DNA of 64,000 bases from Voacanga thouarsii. Taxonomy: Eukaryota > Streptophyta > Magnoliopsida > Gentianales > Apocynaceae. The stretch covers positions 3,459,501 through 3,523,500 of the forward strand of contig JANUWF010001614.1 in assembly GCA_026120185.1 (NCBI GenBank), written 5' to 3'. The notes under the pieces were generated by a model. That model made no database searches and was not told the origin of the DNA. It saw only the letters and a list, made by a program, of their open reading frames with translations. A program made the position numbers and the translations under genes. Below, one piece after another: positions 1 through 10,983 of this stretch (positions are counted from its first letter, which is position 1; every line of letters starts with the position of its first letter).

Positions 1-1372
1 ATAGATTATTATTTATATAATACCACCTAGGACCCCTTCATCAAATAAACTCTAATTTACTTTTAGCAAGATTTAAACTTTCAACTTATTGTACCTATTT
101 TTCCAAACTCTAGTTATTTTAATATCAAGCTAGATTTATTTATTAGCTGGCCTTAAAGCTCGGGACACTAGGGTCATGGTTGTAGTAAGTTGAGCTAGTT
201 TTATTTGTGAAAGTAAATTTTGGCTCGAGTTTAATTATGGTTTATGGTTACCCCAGGCGGGGTTAGGTTAGTTGTTGGAGACCTTTATTTTGAACAAGGA
301 TCAGGTAAGCTCCTGCATAAAACTTGTTTGATGCAAAATGATTACTATGGCAAGCCAAATGTAGAGTGCGTGCACACTCACTTCTGTAAAGGCAATTGAG
401 GATTATTTCCTTTCTCATTTCAGGCAAACATATTATTTGAAAATAAAAGGGGCAGTTTTACTCAAACCCTAAAGCTCTTTCTAAAACTAGTTTTGCCCCC
501 AAACTTTGGAAATCCTTAATTGCCATTTTCAAGTGGAACTATGTTTTATTCATTTTCCCAAGTGGGACATATATTACGTTGAGTACTCAATAAGGGTAGA
601 CTGCTAGAACTAGTATTTGAAGGGATAGGGTAAGTCGCCTCTCAGTAGGTGGCCACCTCTGAGGGGTGAGTCCTTCCCGAATAAGATGTCAGTCCAGTAG
701 GTCGTGCCGGTCCAAGCTAGTAGTTTTCAGTCAAGTGGACTGTGTGTTGCTAGAATGGACAACCGATTTTGTTTGGGTATAGAGAAGGAGGAGTATCTTA
801 CCCGATAGGCCGATCACCTACCCTTTGTCAGTCTGCACAAAGTGTGGCATTCTGACCATTGTATGGTTATGGGGCCCAACATGTGGTAACCCATGATCAC
901 CTTTTTGAGTGGTTGATTTTATTGTGTCTGTATGGTTGGAAAAGCCAAAACACCACTCTTGATTGTGACTATTGTCTATTGCTTGCCAGTATTTCTCTTA
1001 TGAAGATTTTACACTTTACATTCACGAACTATTTTCATTGGACACTCAAAGCACACACGGACTTACTGAGATTTTTATCTCATCACCTTTTTTACCACGA
1101 TTTCAAGTCGATCCTACTGTGGGGATGAGTAGCTAGTGTTGTCTACCCTGAAAGAGATTTTGTTATATATTTTTATGTAATGCTTTGGGGAGTTGAGAGT
1201 GAACAATTTTTATTTTAGATTTATTTTTGAATTTTTGGATTGTAATAAGTTTTAAGTTTAAAGTATTATTTTTATTCTATTATTTTAATTGTGTGACCTA
1301 GTTATAAAGACCCCTTGTCTTTTGGACGGGACAATATCCCCGGCCCTATTGGGTCTAGGTAGCAGAGTTACA
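1..1372 (+). mobile_element. 3' part of a long Ty3/gypsy LTR (family A), truncated by the window edge
   Basis: This stretch matches, in order, the last third of the complete 4.3-kb LTR at 20777-25077. Shared blocks are the TTGAGTACTCAA palindrome (579-590), the CACAAAGTGTGG block (about 838), the TATAAAGACCCCTTGTC block (about 1302) and the GTTACA end (1367-1372). The LTR ends in CA as expected. What follows is not a primer-binding site but an open frame of the neighbouring gypsy element, so this LTR probably inserted into that element's 5' region. The left end lies outside the window, so its target duplication cannot be tested. No coding content is seen. Confidence 0.8.
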
Positions 1373-1823
1373 TGATGAGGGGGAGATCGGAGGTGGAGGA
1401 GTTCTTGAGGATGAGAGTGAGGATGAGCTGGGAGGACTTGGAGTTGAAGGAGAAATAAGAGAGCTTGAGGCAGAGATGATTGAGGAGGAGGATAGAGTAG
1501 ATACTCCTGCGACCCCGTCTATAGAAGAAGGAACCCTGATGTTGCTAGAAAGTAAGTCTTATGAGTTAGAGTCTGGGAGATCTAAGAGTGAACTGATGCT
1601 TGCGATGGAGAAACTGAGTGATGCAGAGCTGAGAGCCAAGCTAAGGGGTAGAGAGTCTAGAGAGTTCATGTTGGGGCGGCCTAGGAAGAAGCATAGATCC
1701 GTTGGTTTTGCAAGAGATTGCAATGTAGATTGCAACATAGATCATGACAACAATAGTGCAGGATGGCTAATGGAACCTCCTTCAGAGTCTTCCGAGGATT
1801 CAAGTGACTCTAGTGATGCTTAG
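1359..1823 (+). pseudogene. Acidic open frame upstream of gag, 5' end lost to LTR insertion
   Basis: One frame is open from just inside the LTR end to the stop at 1821-1823; the retroelement part starts at 1374 and gives about 149 codons. The product is rich in Glu/Asp at its start, has a basic patch (GRPRKKHR) in the middle, and ends in a Ser/Glu/Asp-rich tail (SESSEDSSDSSD). The first in-frame ATG is at 1476, but the frame is open before it, so the true start was probably removed by the family A LTR. I do not recognise a domain. It lies between LTR and gag, where most Del/Tekay elements have only a short leader, so it may be an extra ORF of this element or part of an interrupted unrelated gene. 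Function unknown. Confidence 0.4.
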
Positions 1824-2131
1824 AGTTTTAGGACCATTAGTGCTTATTCTTTATTTTGAGACGTTTATTTATTTATTTGATTCAGAATTTATTCTTTATT
1901 TTGAATTTTTCTTAGTCGAAATAAAAAGGGGTACCTAGTGGGAGCTCCTTTACTTCGTGCCAATTTGGAATTGGTTAATAAATATATGATTTACTTGATT
2001 TCTTTACCTTACTTAGAGTATTATTTCCAAAATTTATTTCACAATGCATTGCAAGTTATCTCAAATCTATAAGTTGATCAATTGCATACCATGAACTTTC
2101 TTTTACTATGGTTTATATTGTGTGCAAGTAG
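1824..2131 (+). other. AT-rich leader between the acidic ORF and gag
   Basis: About 300 bases of AT-rich sequence with the direct repeat ATTTATTCTTTATTTTGA (around 1845 and 1888). I see no ORF, RNA gene or terminal repeat in it. It ends just before the ATG at 2132 that opens the degraded gag. Confidence 0.4.
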
Positions 2132-3366
2132 ATGGCATCAAAGCGTAGAACTACTGTGCAGGAAAGAACCGTCCGGGAGAGTTAGTCATCCACTCCTACG
2201 TTTGAGCAGACGTGTCGGTCCACCCCGAAAATGGAAGAAGAACTCAAGTAAGCGCGGTAACTGACATCTGGAGGATCCCAAAAGGTTACCATGGGGCAGG
2301 CCTTCGACAAGATGGCTGCCATTCTTCAGATCTTGGCCCAAAAGTGGATAAGGTGGATAAGAAAGTGCTTAAGGGGGAGGAAGAGGCTCTGGAACAATTC
2401 CTGAAGTTCCAACCTCTAACGTTTTAGGGAGAAGTGGAGCAAGACGAAAAGGCGGAGTTGTTGATTGAGCAAATGGAGGCTATCTTTGTGAATCTTCAGT
2501 GCATATAAAAGAAGAGAGTGAAGTTTGCTGCATTAAAGCTGAGGGATCTGCCAAAGCTTGGTGGCAGCGAGTCCAGGAGGAGTAGGAGAGAGAGGATAGC
2601 AACTGGACGTGGGAGAACATTGTGGAGGCATTCCAAGCAGAGTATATATCGCAATGGATAGCGGAGAAGAGGGAGGACAAATTACAGACTCTCAAGTAAG
2701 GAGGAATGACTATGGCTCAGTATGCTGCACGGTTTACCCAACTGCCCAAGTATTGCAACTGCTTAGTGGATACAGAGCAAAAGTGAGCACGTCAATTTGT
2801 GAAGGGTCTTAGGTAGGATTTGTGGAAGGCACTAGCACCATCTCCATCAGTGACATATACGGCCGCAGTACATTCAGCAACTCGAAAGGAAAACGAGGAT
2901 AGGAACTAGCCGATGAACTGGCCATTCCAGCTAAGCCGACCATCGATGAAACCCCCGGCTCTCAACCGCCCCGTTAGTCTGATGTAGCGGGGGAAATAAG
3001 AGAAAGCAACCCAGGACAATACCACTTGGCCCTATGTTGAGCCCACTGATGTGTCGAAATTATGGGAGGTGAGGTCATGCCGAAAGGCATTGCTGGTCAA
3101 GGGGAGTGACGAAGAGATGTTTCAACTGTGAAGACTCGAACCACCTGAGGAACAACTGCCCAAGACCACTCAGAATGGGGCAAGGAGCTGCAACTCAACC
3201 AATTAGGGCAGCTAGAGGAGCACCTGTTGGGACAACTGGAGGAGGAGGTCTAAAGCCTCAAGTGAAAGCCAAGGTCTTTGCTCTAAACTGGGAAGAGGTT
3301 GGAGTGGATTCAACTGTAGTTGAAGGTACTCTTTCTGTGCAAGGTCACTCTATTTCTATTTTAATA
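2132..3366 (+). pseudogene. gag: Degraded gag of a Del/Tekay-like Ty3/gypsy element
   Basis: Gag forms the retrotransposon particle and binds the RNA. Translation from the ATG at 2132 (MASKRRTTVQERTVRE) soon meets stops, but gag can be followed through three frames. Recognisable parts are the capsid motif FLKFQPLTF (about 2398-2424), a block around AALKLRDLPKAWW (about 2531-2570), the GGMTMAQYAARFTQLPKY stretch (about 2700-2755), and a CCHC zinc knuckle CFNCEDSNHLRNNC (3118-3159) followed by a basic, Gln/Gly-rich linker. Several in-frame stops and at least two frameshifts make it non-functional. The knuckle continues in frame into the protease region. A second, very similar zinc-knuckle fragment lies at 52524-52733. 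Confidence 0.75.
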
Positions 3367-4810
3367 TACCCCAGATCGATTCATTCATATATGAGAGATA
3401 AGTGTGCATGCCATTTGAGTTGGGAAGGGGTAGAGTTACCTTTTACCATGTTAGTGAGTACACCTTTGGGAAGATAGAGAGATGCAAGTAAGGTGGTGCA
3501 AGAGTATGATATAGTGACTAGGAAGGAGATTTTGAAAGCGGACCTCATAACTCTATCCATCGACGACTATGATCTGATTCTAGGTATGGATTGGTTAGTG
3601 AAGCATGGTGCAAGAGTGGATTGCAAGGCCTTGACAGTGCAGTTTGTTAGACCTGGATGTGATGTATTAGAGTTTAGTGGGAGGAAGGTGAGAAAGTTGA
3701 AATTCTTGATAGTAGGATTAAAGGCACGAAAAATGCTAAAGAAGGATTGTGTAGGTTATCTGGCCTATCTAATCAATAAGCCCAAGGATCAGTGTGCTTT
3801 GGAAAGCACCGAAGGGGTGAAGGAGTTCGCAGTTATGTTTCCGGCCGAACTTACTTCTCTTCCACCTTCCCAAGAAGTCAAGTTTACCATCGATCTAGTT
3901 CCTAGAGCTGAGCTGGTATCAAAGACTTCTTATCGGATGGCGTCCGTGGAATTGAAAGAATTAAAAGAGCAATTAGAATAATTAGTTAAGTAAGGGTACA
4001 TAAGACCCACTACATCACCTTGGGGAGCCCCAGCGTTATTTGTCAAGAAGAATGATGGTACACTGAGGTGGTGCATAGACTATAAAGGGCTGAATAACCT
4101 CACGATCAAGGATAAGTATCCCTTACCCTTGATTGACGAGTTTTTTGATTAGTTGCAAGGCTCTTGTTACTTCTCCAAGTTGGATTTCTGGCAAGGTTAT
4201 TATTAGGTGCGAATTAAGGAGGAGGATATTCCCAGATGGCTTTCAACACTATATATGGGCCCTACAAGTTTATGGTGATGCTGTTCGGAGTAACTAATGC
4301 ACTTACCATTTTCATGGATCTTATGCACAAGGTTTTCCAACCGTACATGGATAGATTTGTGGTGGTCTTCATAAACGATATTTTGATTTACTAGAAAAGT
4401 CCCGAGGAGCATGCGAACCATCTGCAGTTGGTACTGGAGAAATTAAGAGAGCATAACTCCTTGCTAAGTTTAGCAAATTTAAGTATTGGTTAGATTCAGT
4501 GGCCTTTCTTAGTCATGTGATATCTAAAGATGGAATCAAGATGGACCCATCAAAGGTTGAGGCTATCTCAAATTGGAAGCAACCGGAAAGCGTAACCGAA
4601 ATCAGGAGTTTCTTTAGATTGGCGGGATATTACCATCGTTTTATTAAGCACTTCTCTACACTAGCATGAAGAGCTTTAAAGAGCTTAAGAAGAGGTCGAT
4701 GACAGCACCAGTGCTGACCCTACGTGAAGAAGGTAAAGCTTATTCCTTGTATACGGATGCTTCTAAGAAAGGTCTAGGGGCGGTGTTGATGCAAGACAGA
4801 GAAGTTATCA
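3367..4810 (+). pseudogene. pol: gypsy pol, first part: protease, reverse transcriptase, RNase H start (interrupted)
   Basis: Order is protease, RT, RNase H. The protease active site, normally DS/TG, reads YPR (codons from 3367), so the catalytic Asp is gone; the later DYDLILGMDWLVKHG block (about 3565-3609) is intact. RT blocks visible are [20 protein letters not shown] (from about 4036), FSKLDFWQGYY, and FINDILIY at 4368-4391, where the first Asp of the YxDD box is Asn (AAC 4374-4376). The RT/RNase H connection (FFRLAGYYHRFIKHFS) and the RNase H start YTDASKKGLGAVLMQ (about 4749-4793) follow. Several stops and at least one frameshift occur. The frame stops at the insertion point 4810/4811 and resumes at 9110 (DREVI joined to TYALRKL), so the solo LTR landed in RNase H. 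Confidence 0.85.
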
Positions 4811-7800
4811 TGTAACACCCCACTACCTAGGCCTGCCAGGGCCGGGGATGTCGCCCCGTCCAAAGGATAAGGGGTCTTTATAACTAGGTCGCACAAATAA
4901 AATAGCGGAATAAAATAATACTTTAACTTAAAAATTTATTACATCCCAAAATACTCCAAGAATAAATCCATGAATTCCCAAAACAAAACCATAAATAAAA
5001 TTATCCACTCTCGACTCCCCAAAGCAATACATAGAAATAAACGATAACAATCTCTTCCCAGGCAGATTACACTAGCTACTCATCCCCACAGCAGGATCGA
5101 CCTAAAATCATGGTAAAAAGGTGATGAGACAGAAATCTCAGTAAGTCCGTGTGTGCTTTGGGTGTTTAGTGAAAGCAGTTCATGGATGCAAAGAGCGAAA
5201 TCTTTATAAGAAAAATATTGGCAAGCAATAAACATTAGTCAAAAGTAAGAGTGGCATTTTAGCTATTCCAGCCATACATGATCAAAAAAATCAACCACTC
5301 ATAAGAAAGGATTATGGGTTATCACACGTTGGGCCCCACAACCGGATGGTCAGTATGCCACACTTTTTGCAGACTGACAAAAGTAGGTGATCGGCCTACT
5401 GGGCAAGATACTCCTCCTTCTTTATACCCAAACAATAACCGGGTGTCCATTCCGGCAAAACACAGTCACTTGACTAAAAAGAACACTGCTAGCTCGGACC
5501 GGCACGACCCACTGGACTAACGTCCTATCCGGGAAGGACTCACCCCTCAGAGGTGGCCACCTACTGAGAGACTTACCCTAACCCCTCAAGGACTAGTCCT
5601 AGTAGTCCACCCTTATTGAGTACTCAACGACGTTTCCCACTTGGGATAAAATGAACAAACATTGTTCCACATGAAAATAGAATTTTGAGGGTTTCCAAAG
5701 TCCTTGTAAAAATCAGCTTTAGAAAGAGTTTGAGTTTGGCAAATCTGCTCTTTGATTTTTAAATAATTCAAATGTTTGAAATAAGAGAGAGTTCAACCCT
5801 CAATTGCCTTTACATAAATGAGTGTTCATACACTCTACATTTGGCTTGCCATAAGAAAAACATTTCACATCAATCAGGTTTTATACAGTAGCTTACCTGA
5901 CTCTTGCTCACAAATAAAATGTCTCCAACAGCTGACCTAACCCCACATGGGCAAATACAAAACACAATCAATTTCAAGCCACAATCCTCTTCCTCAATTT
6001 TAAAACAACTCAACTTACTACTATCATGATCCTAGTGTCCCAAGCTTTAAGGCCACTCAATAAATAAATAGGTTTATAGGCTAAGGATAATTTGATATTT
6101 AAAATAATTAATGTTTTGAGAAATAGGTACTAATAAGTTAAAGGTTTAAAACTTGCTAAGAAAAATTTAGAGTTTATTTGTTAATGATTTATTAATAATT
6201 TAGTTGTTAGAAAATAATTGATAACTAAAGTTAGTTGAAAATGAATTTTAATGAATCTTGCTTGAAAAATAATAAATAAGTTTTAATAGATTTTGATTAA
6301 AAGATGATAATTAAATTTATAGAAATAAGTATTTTACTAATCATGATTATTTCCATAAAAGGCTTTAGTTGATCTCATTATTTTATAAAATATCTATATA
6401 TTTTATTTTTCTATTAAAACTATTATTTATTTGACTAAATTTTCTTTTATAGAAATATAATATTCCAAATCCACCCTTCCTAGGGTTTTTCGAAATCACT
6501 AGCAAAGTTATATTACTAAATATTTTATTCATGAAATAAAAATTTGCTTAGGGACAACTAGATCATGATCATAATTCCAAGGTTACTCACAATCATGAAC
6601 ATATACAACCATTCAACTCATCAGTTCATCTAAATCATGCATACAAGCATAGATCTCAATTTATCAAGACATGACCTAACCTCTACTAGCATAGATATCG
6701 CCATGGCTTCAATAATCCAACATGGATATAAGTTCGAATCACCAATGGTGACATAATCTCTAGCATACTTCATCACAAATACTACCTATGACATGGAAAC
6801 ATGCACCAAACCCCAAATCATCATTCAATCAAACAATATAATCCTTCCATGCATAAATCCCATCTCCTTCACAATCATACATATATTCATGCTTGAATCT
6901 CTACAATGCATACTCAAATCCTATCACAATCCACATACTATCAACATCATCCTAGAGACATGAATCTAGAATTTAAAAGAAAGATTGAAGGGACTTACTT
7001 GGTTGAGGGATGCCTTGAAGGAGTTTAGAATGGATCTCAACTCCTAGATGCCTAAAATCGTCCAAGGAAGGTGGAGGGAGCATGACCATGGAGGAAGAAG
7101 CCATCCGGCCAAGAGAGGGAGTTTCGGCCATGAGAGGAAGAGAGAGAGAGAGAGAGAGACCATTAGCATGTCTATTCACATATATTCTCACTAGAGATCA
7201 AGATTGGAGAAGATGAAGTTGTTAGAACAGACCTACCTTGAAGGTGTTCTTGAACCTTCACAGAATTTTCTGGTTTTGATCCGAAGAAGTGAGTTGATTT
7301 GTGGAGTTTGATGTTAAAAATGGTGTTGATGGACTCACGGCAATGAGTAGGTCAAATCTGGAGATTTTAGAGAAGGTTTGAAGTGGTTTGGAGGGGTATT
7401 AGGTGAAAGGAATAAGTAGGTGTTCTTGGTGTAGTGTGTGTGTTCTTGAAGGTTGAAGGAATTTGTGAGATTGTAGTTTGCAGCTACCGAAATTCTGTGA
7501 GAACTAGGTCTGGCCGAATTTCTGTAGGGTTTAGGAAGATGATTCTCTGATTTGGAAGGGAAAAGGAAAGGTTAGTTGTTAAAATCCTTGAATAATATTT
7601 TTAGAAAGTAAATTTGGAAACTAAATATCCTAGAATATCTTGATTGTTGGAGAGCTTTGGAAGTCTGCCATGGCTGACTGCTTTGAGCAGAATTTCGGTG
7701 GGATTAATGCTGGCTTAAGGAAGCTTATGGTGGCCGAAAATAGGGAGCATAATGGTGAAGAAGAAGTCTAGTTATTTGAGGGATACATTATGGAAAGTTG

Positions 7801-9104
7801 CTAAACTATGGTGGCTGGAAATTTGGTAATCAATCAAGCATAATTGCAGGGATTTGTTGGAGAGATTTTCGGGCAGCCATGTCTGAATTTCATGCAGAAG
7901 CTTAAGGGGAATAATGGAGCTCAGTTACTAGAGGTTTAAGAAAGGTTTATGTAGAACAATGATGGTGTTTCGGCTGGAGGAAGATTAGGAAACAAAGCTA
8001 GATAATTTCCTGCACAGCATTTTTCTCAAGCTGGAGTTTTCCCTGGGCAGTTTTTCGGCTGCCATTTTCCAGTCCGTTTGCAAAGAGTTTGAAGGGGAAT
8101 TCTAGGGGCTTTCAAGGCTAGTTTCCAGCCTTCTTCATGGAGGAAAAACATGGCTAAGGTGCTGAACAAACTCTGGAAGATAATAGCTTGGTTTTGGACT
8201 CTCAAAGCTGCGATTTGTACAGGAATTTTTCCTGGTTTTACTCCAGCTTTGAGCAGTCCGAAAATGGCTAAAGAATTCAGGTTGCAAGCTAATCCAAAAG
8301 ACCATTTTTCTGGCAGCATTTGGGAGGGAATGTTAGCTAAGAATCTCGACACCTTGATGGCATAATCAGCTGGAGAATTTTCAGTTCATTCCAAGAAGGA
8401 AGATGAACTAGCTACAGTGAATTTTTCAGCATGCTCACTAAAGGAATTTTCCTCTTGAAATCTCCCACAACTTTTTCACATTTTTAGACCATAAGAAGTC
8501 CTTTACTAAGACATTTTGATCCTACAAGACCACAACACTTCACTGAAATTTCTGGAAAGAAAATGGCTAGAACAATTTGCTCAACCTTATGAGTTGAGAA
8601 CTAAGGAAAAATCAAAGATCAAGGAAAAATTGAATTCCTCTTAGGAAATTCGAGTAGAACAAATGAGTAGGATTTGAAGACTCCTATCATGCCTCCTATA
8701 GGACAACATCTCTACCCTACTCCAAACACCACTAAGGCCGAAATTATTACTTCCCCAAGCAAAAATAAAATTTAACCAAGCTAAAGCTCCTATGATGGAA
8801 TTTGAACCCAAGACCTCAAGAATTAATTTCCAAAGCTCTAACCACTACACCATAACAACTCTTGTTGTTATTTTCACTAGCAACTTATTTTCTATCCAAT
8901 CCTCAAGCTATCTCCCTATTTTCACCTCAGGCAAAAATTACCATTTTGCCCTTCTCACTCAATATTTACCAACAAGCCTCCAAGACATTAAAACTCAAAT
9001 CCAAGGCACATAAAATCAAATAAAAATATATTTAATCATGCAGTAAAGTATGTTATGCATCCCAACCCCCTTACTCTAAGGTTGGTTTTGATTGGGGTTT
9101 CACA
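4811..9104 (-). mobile_element. Solo LTR of gypsy family A (copy A1), 4294 bp
   Basis: The segment starts TGTAACACCCC, ends GGGGTTTCACA, and is flanked by identical 5-bp sequences TATCA (4806-4810 and 9105-9109). Removing it plus one TATCA restores the RNase H reading frame of the host element. It is the reverse complement of the arrangement at 20777-25077, so it lies on the minus strand. I see no PBS, PPT or internal coding region, which fits a solo LTR formed by LTR-LTR recombination; a large non-coding derivative is the alternative. Inside are the palindrome TTGAGTACTCAA (5616-5627), a short (GA)n run near 7140-7158, and a tRNA-like box pair (8796-8852). Short ORFs here show no recognisable domains. 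Confidence 0.9.
8796..8852 (-). promoter_or_regulatory. tRNA-like A-box/B-box pair inside LTR A1
   Basis: Read on the minus strand, TGGTGTAGTGG (8842-8852) resembles a tRNA A box and TGGGTTCAAATTCC (8796-8809) resembles a B box, about 30 bases apart. The same cassette recurs in LTR copies A2, A3, the fragment at 51373 and in family B. It does not fold into an obvious complete tRNA, so I call it a Pol III-promoter-like cassette, not a tRNA gene. Confidence 0.45.
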
Positions 9105-10965
9105 TATCACCTACGCATTGAGGAAGTTGAAGCCACACGAGGCAAACTATCTGATGCATGACTTAGAGTTGGCTGCAATAGTGTTTGTTTTGAAGAAATA
9201 ATGACACTATTTGTATGGAGTGCAATATGAAGTCTTCACAGATCATAAGAGCTTGAAGTACATATTCAAGCAAAAGGACTTGAACTTAAGGCAGAGGAGG
9301 TGGATGGAGTTCCTGAAGGAAAACAAGTGTCCAATTAACTACCATTCGGGAAAAGCGAATATGGTAGCTGATGCGCTATGTCAGAAAGTGAGGATGGCTA
9401 GCCTGAGGGTGCAAGAGGTTCAAACAGTACAAGAAATCTTGGGGCAAATGGCAGAAGTAGGAGGAGGGAAAATTAGTTTGAGTAACTTGAGATTAGAGCC
9501 TGAGCTGAGGCAAAAGATTAGTGAGGTTCAACGGACTAACCAAGAGTTTCAACTATCAAGGCAAAGGAAGCAAAAAGAGGAAATAAGGAGTTTCAGATTG
9601 ATGAAGCGGGAGTGATGTATTTTTGAGAACGGCTATGTATACCGGACGACACAATATTGAAGAGAAAGATAATGGATGAGGCTCACAAGAGCAAGTAATC
9701 TATTCACCCGGAAGAAGTAAAGATGTACCAATATTTGAAAAAGGCCTACTGGTGGCTGGGAATGAAAAGAGATGTAGCACAATAAGTCTCCACTTGCTTG
9801 ACTTGTCAGTAGGTAAAAGCAGAGCATAAGAAGGTAGCTAAGTTGCTGCAATTGTTGCCTATTCCCGAGTGGAAGTGGCAAGAAGTAACGATAGATTTCG
9901 TCACTCGGCTGCCAATGTCGAAACTATGAAGGATGTTGTGTGGGTTATGGTTAACAGGTTGACCAAGATAGCTCATTTCATTCCGGTAAATATGAAGGAC
10001 TTTATGTAAAAATTAGCTAAGACTTATATTCGGGAAGTGGTTAGATTGTATGGTGTATTGTCAAGTATCGTATCCGATAGGGATCCTAGATTTTCCTCGA
10101 GATTTTGGACCAAATTTCAAAAGACAATGGGAATGACTCTAAGGCTCAGTATTTCTGCTCATCCACAGATAGATGGACAATCTAAAAGAGTCATCCAGAT
10201 ATTAGAGGATATGCTTAGGGCTTGCGTGTTGGATTTTGGGGATAAGTGGTTGGATTGCATACTTTATACCAAGTTAGCCTACAACAATAATCATTAGGTA
10301 TCAATTGGAATGGCACCCTACAAGGCGTTATATGGGCGGAAATGTCAAGTACCATTGTATTGGGGTTGGACAGAGGATGGTCAAATCAGCAAGTCTGGGA
10401 AGGTGAATATTAAAGAAATGGAATATAAAATAAAAATGATAAGGGAGAGATTGAAAGCCGCGCAAAGCCGATAAAAGAGTTATGGTAACAATAGAAGAAG
10501 GAAGTTGGAGTTTCAAGTGTGAGATAGGACTTTTCTAAAGATAACGCCGAGCAGAGGAATTCTGAAGCATCCTACAGAAGGGAGGCTGAATCTTAGATAT
10601 TTAGGACCTTTTCCAATGATTCAAAGGATTGAACTCGTAGCATTTTGATCGGAGCTGCCAGAAGGGTTAGCAGGAATTCGTGATGTGTTCTATGTGTCCC
10701 AATTGAAGAAGTACAACCCTAATTCGTAGTATGTGTTGAATGAGGAACCATTTATTCTTCAGCCTAATTTGAGCTATATGGAGAAACCAATTAAAATTCT
10801 AGATTGCAGTGTCAAGATGTTGACGAATTAGCAGATACCGATGGTGAAGATTTTATGGGACCGTCATGGTTCTCAGGATGCGATGTGGGAGACTAAAGAT
10901 TGGTTGAGAAGAAAGTATTCGAGTTAGCTTTAGAGGAATAGCACTTTGAATTTCAAGGCAAAATT
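9105..10965 (+). pseudogene. pol: gypsy pol, second part: RNase H end, integrase, chromodomain-like tail
   Basis: The frame resumes after the TATCA duplication with YALRKLKPHEANYLMHDLEL, then [17 protein letters not shown] and [14 protein letters not shown], which complete RNase H. The integrase zinc region is damaged (CLTCQ at about 9796-9810, stops around it). The core keeps IDFVTRLP (about 9890) and IVSDRDPRFSSRFW (10067-10108). The third catalytic acid, Glu in the usual DGQ-S/T-E motif, is Lys (AAA 10184-10186). A C-terminal segment IKILDCSVKML...QIPMVKILWDRHG...WETKDWL (about 10790-10910) matches the integrase tail and chromodomain of Del/Tekay chromoviruses. Multiple stops and frameshifts are present. 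A PPT and the LTR follow directly. Confidence 0.85.
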
Positions 10966-10970
10966 CTCAT

Positions 10971-10983
10971 AAAGGGTAGAGGA
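10971..10983 (+). other. Polypurine tract of the gypsy element
   Basis: AAAGGGTAGAGGA immediately precedes the LTR start TGTAATACCCC at 10984, the position and composition expected for the plus-strand primer of reverse transcription. Confidence 0.7.

Noticed and set aside
8026..8365. Overlapping ORFs of 108 and 71 codons inside solo LTR A1
   Set aside because: The same LTR region in copies A2 and A3 does not keep the frame, and no domain is recognisable.
4811..9104. Complete small LTR element with its own terminal repeats
   Set aside because: The two ends do not repeat each other and no PBS or PPT is visible, so a solo LTR fits better.
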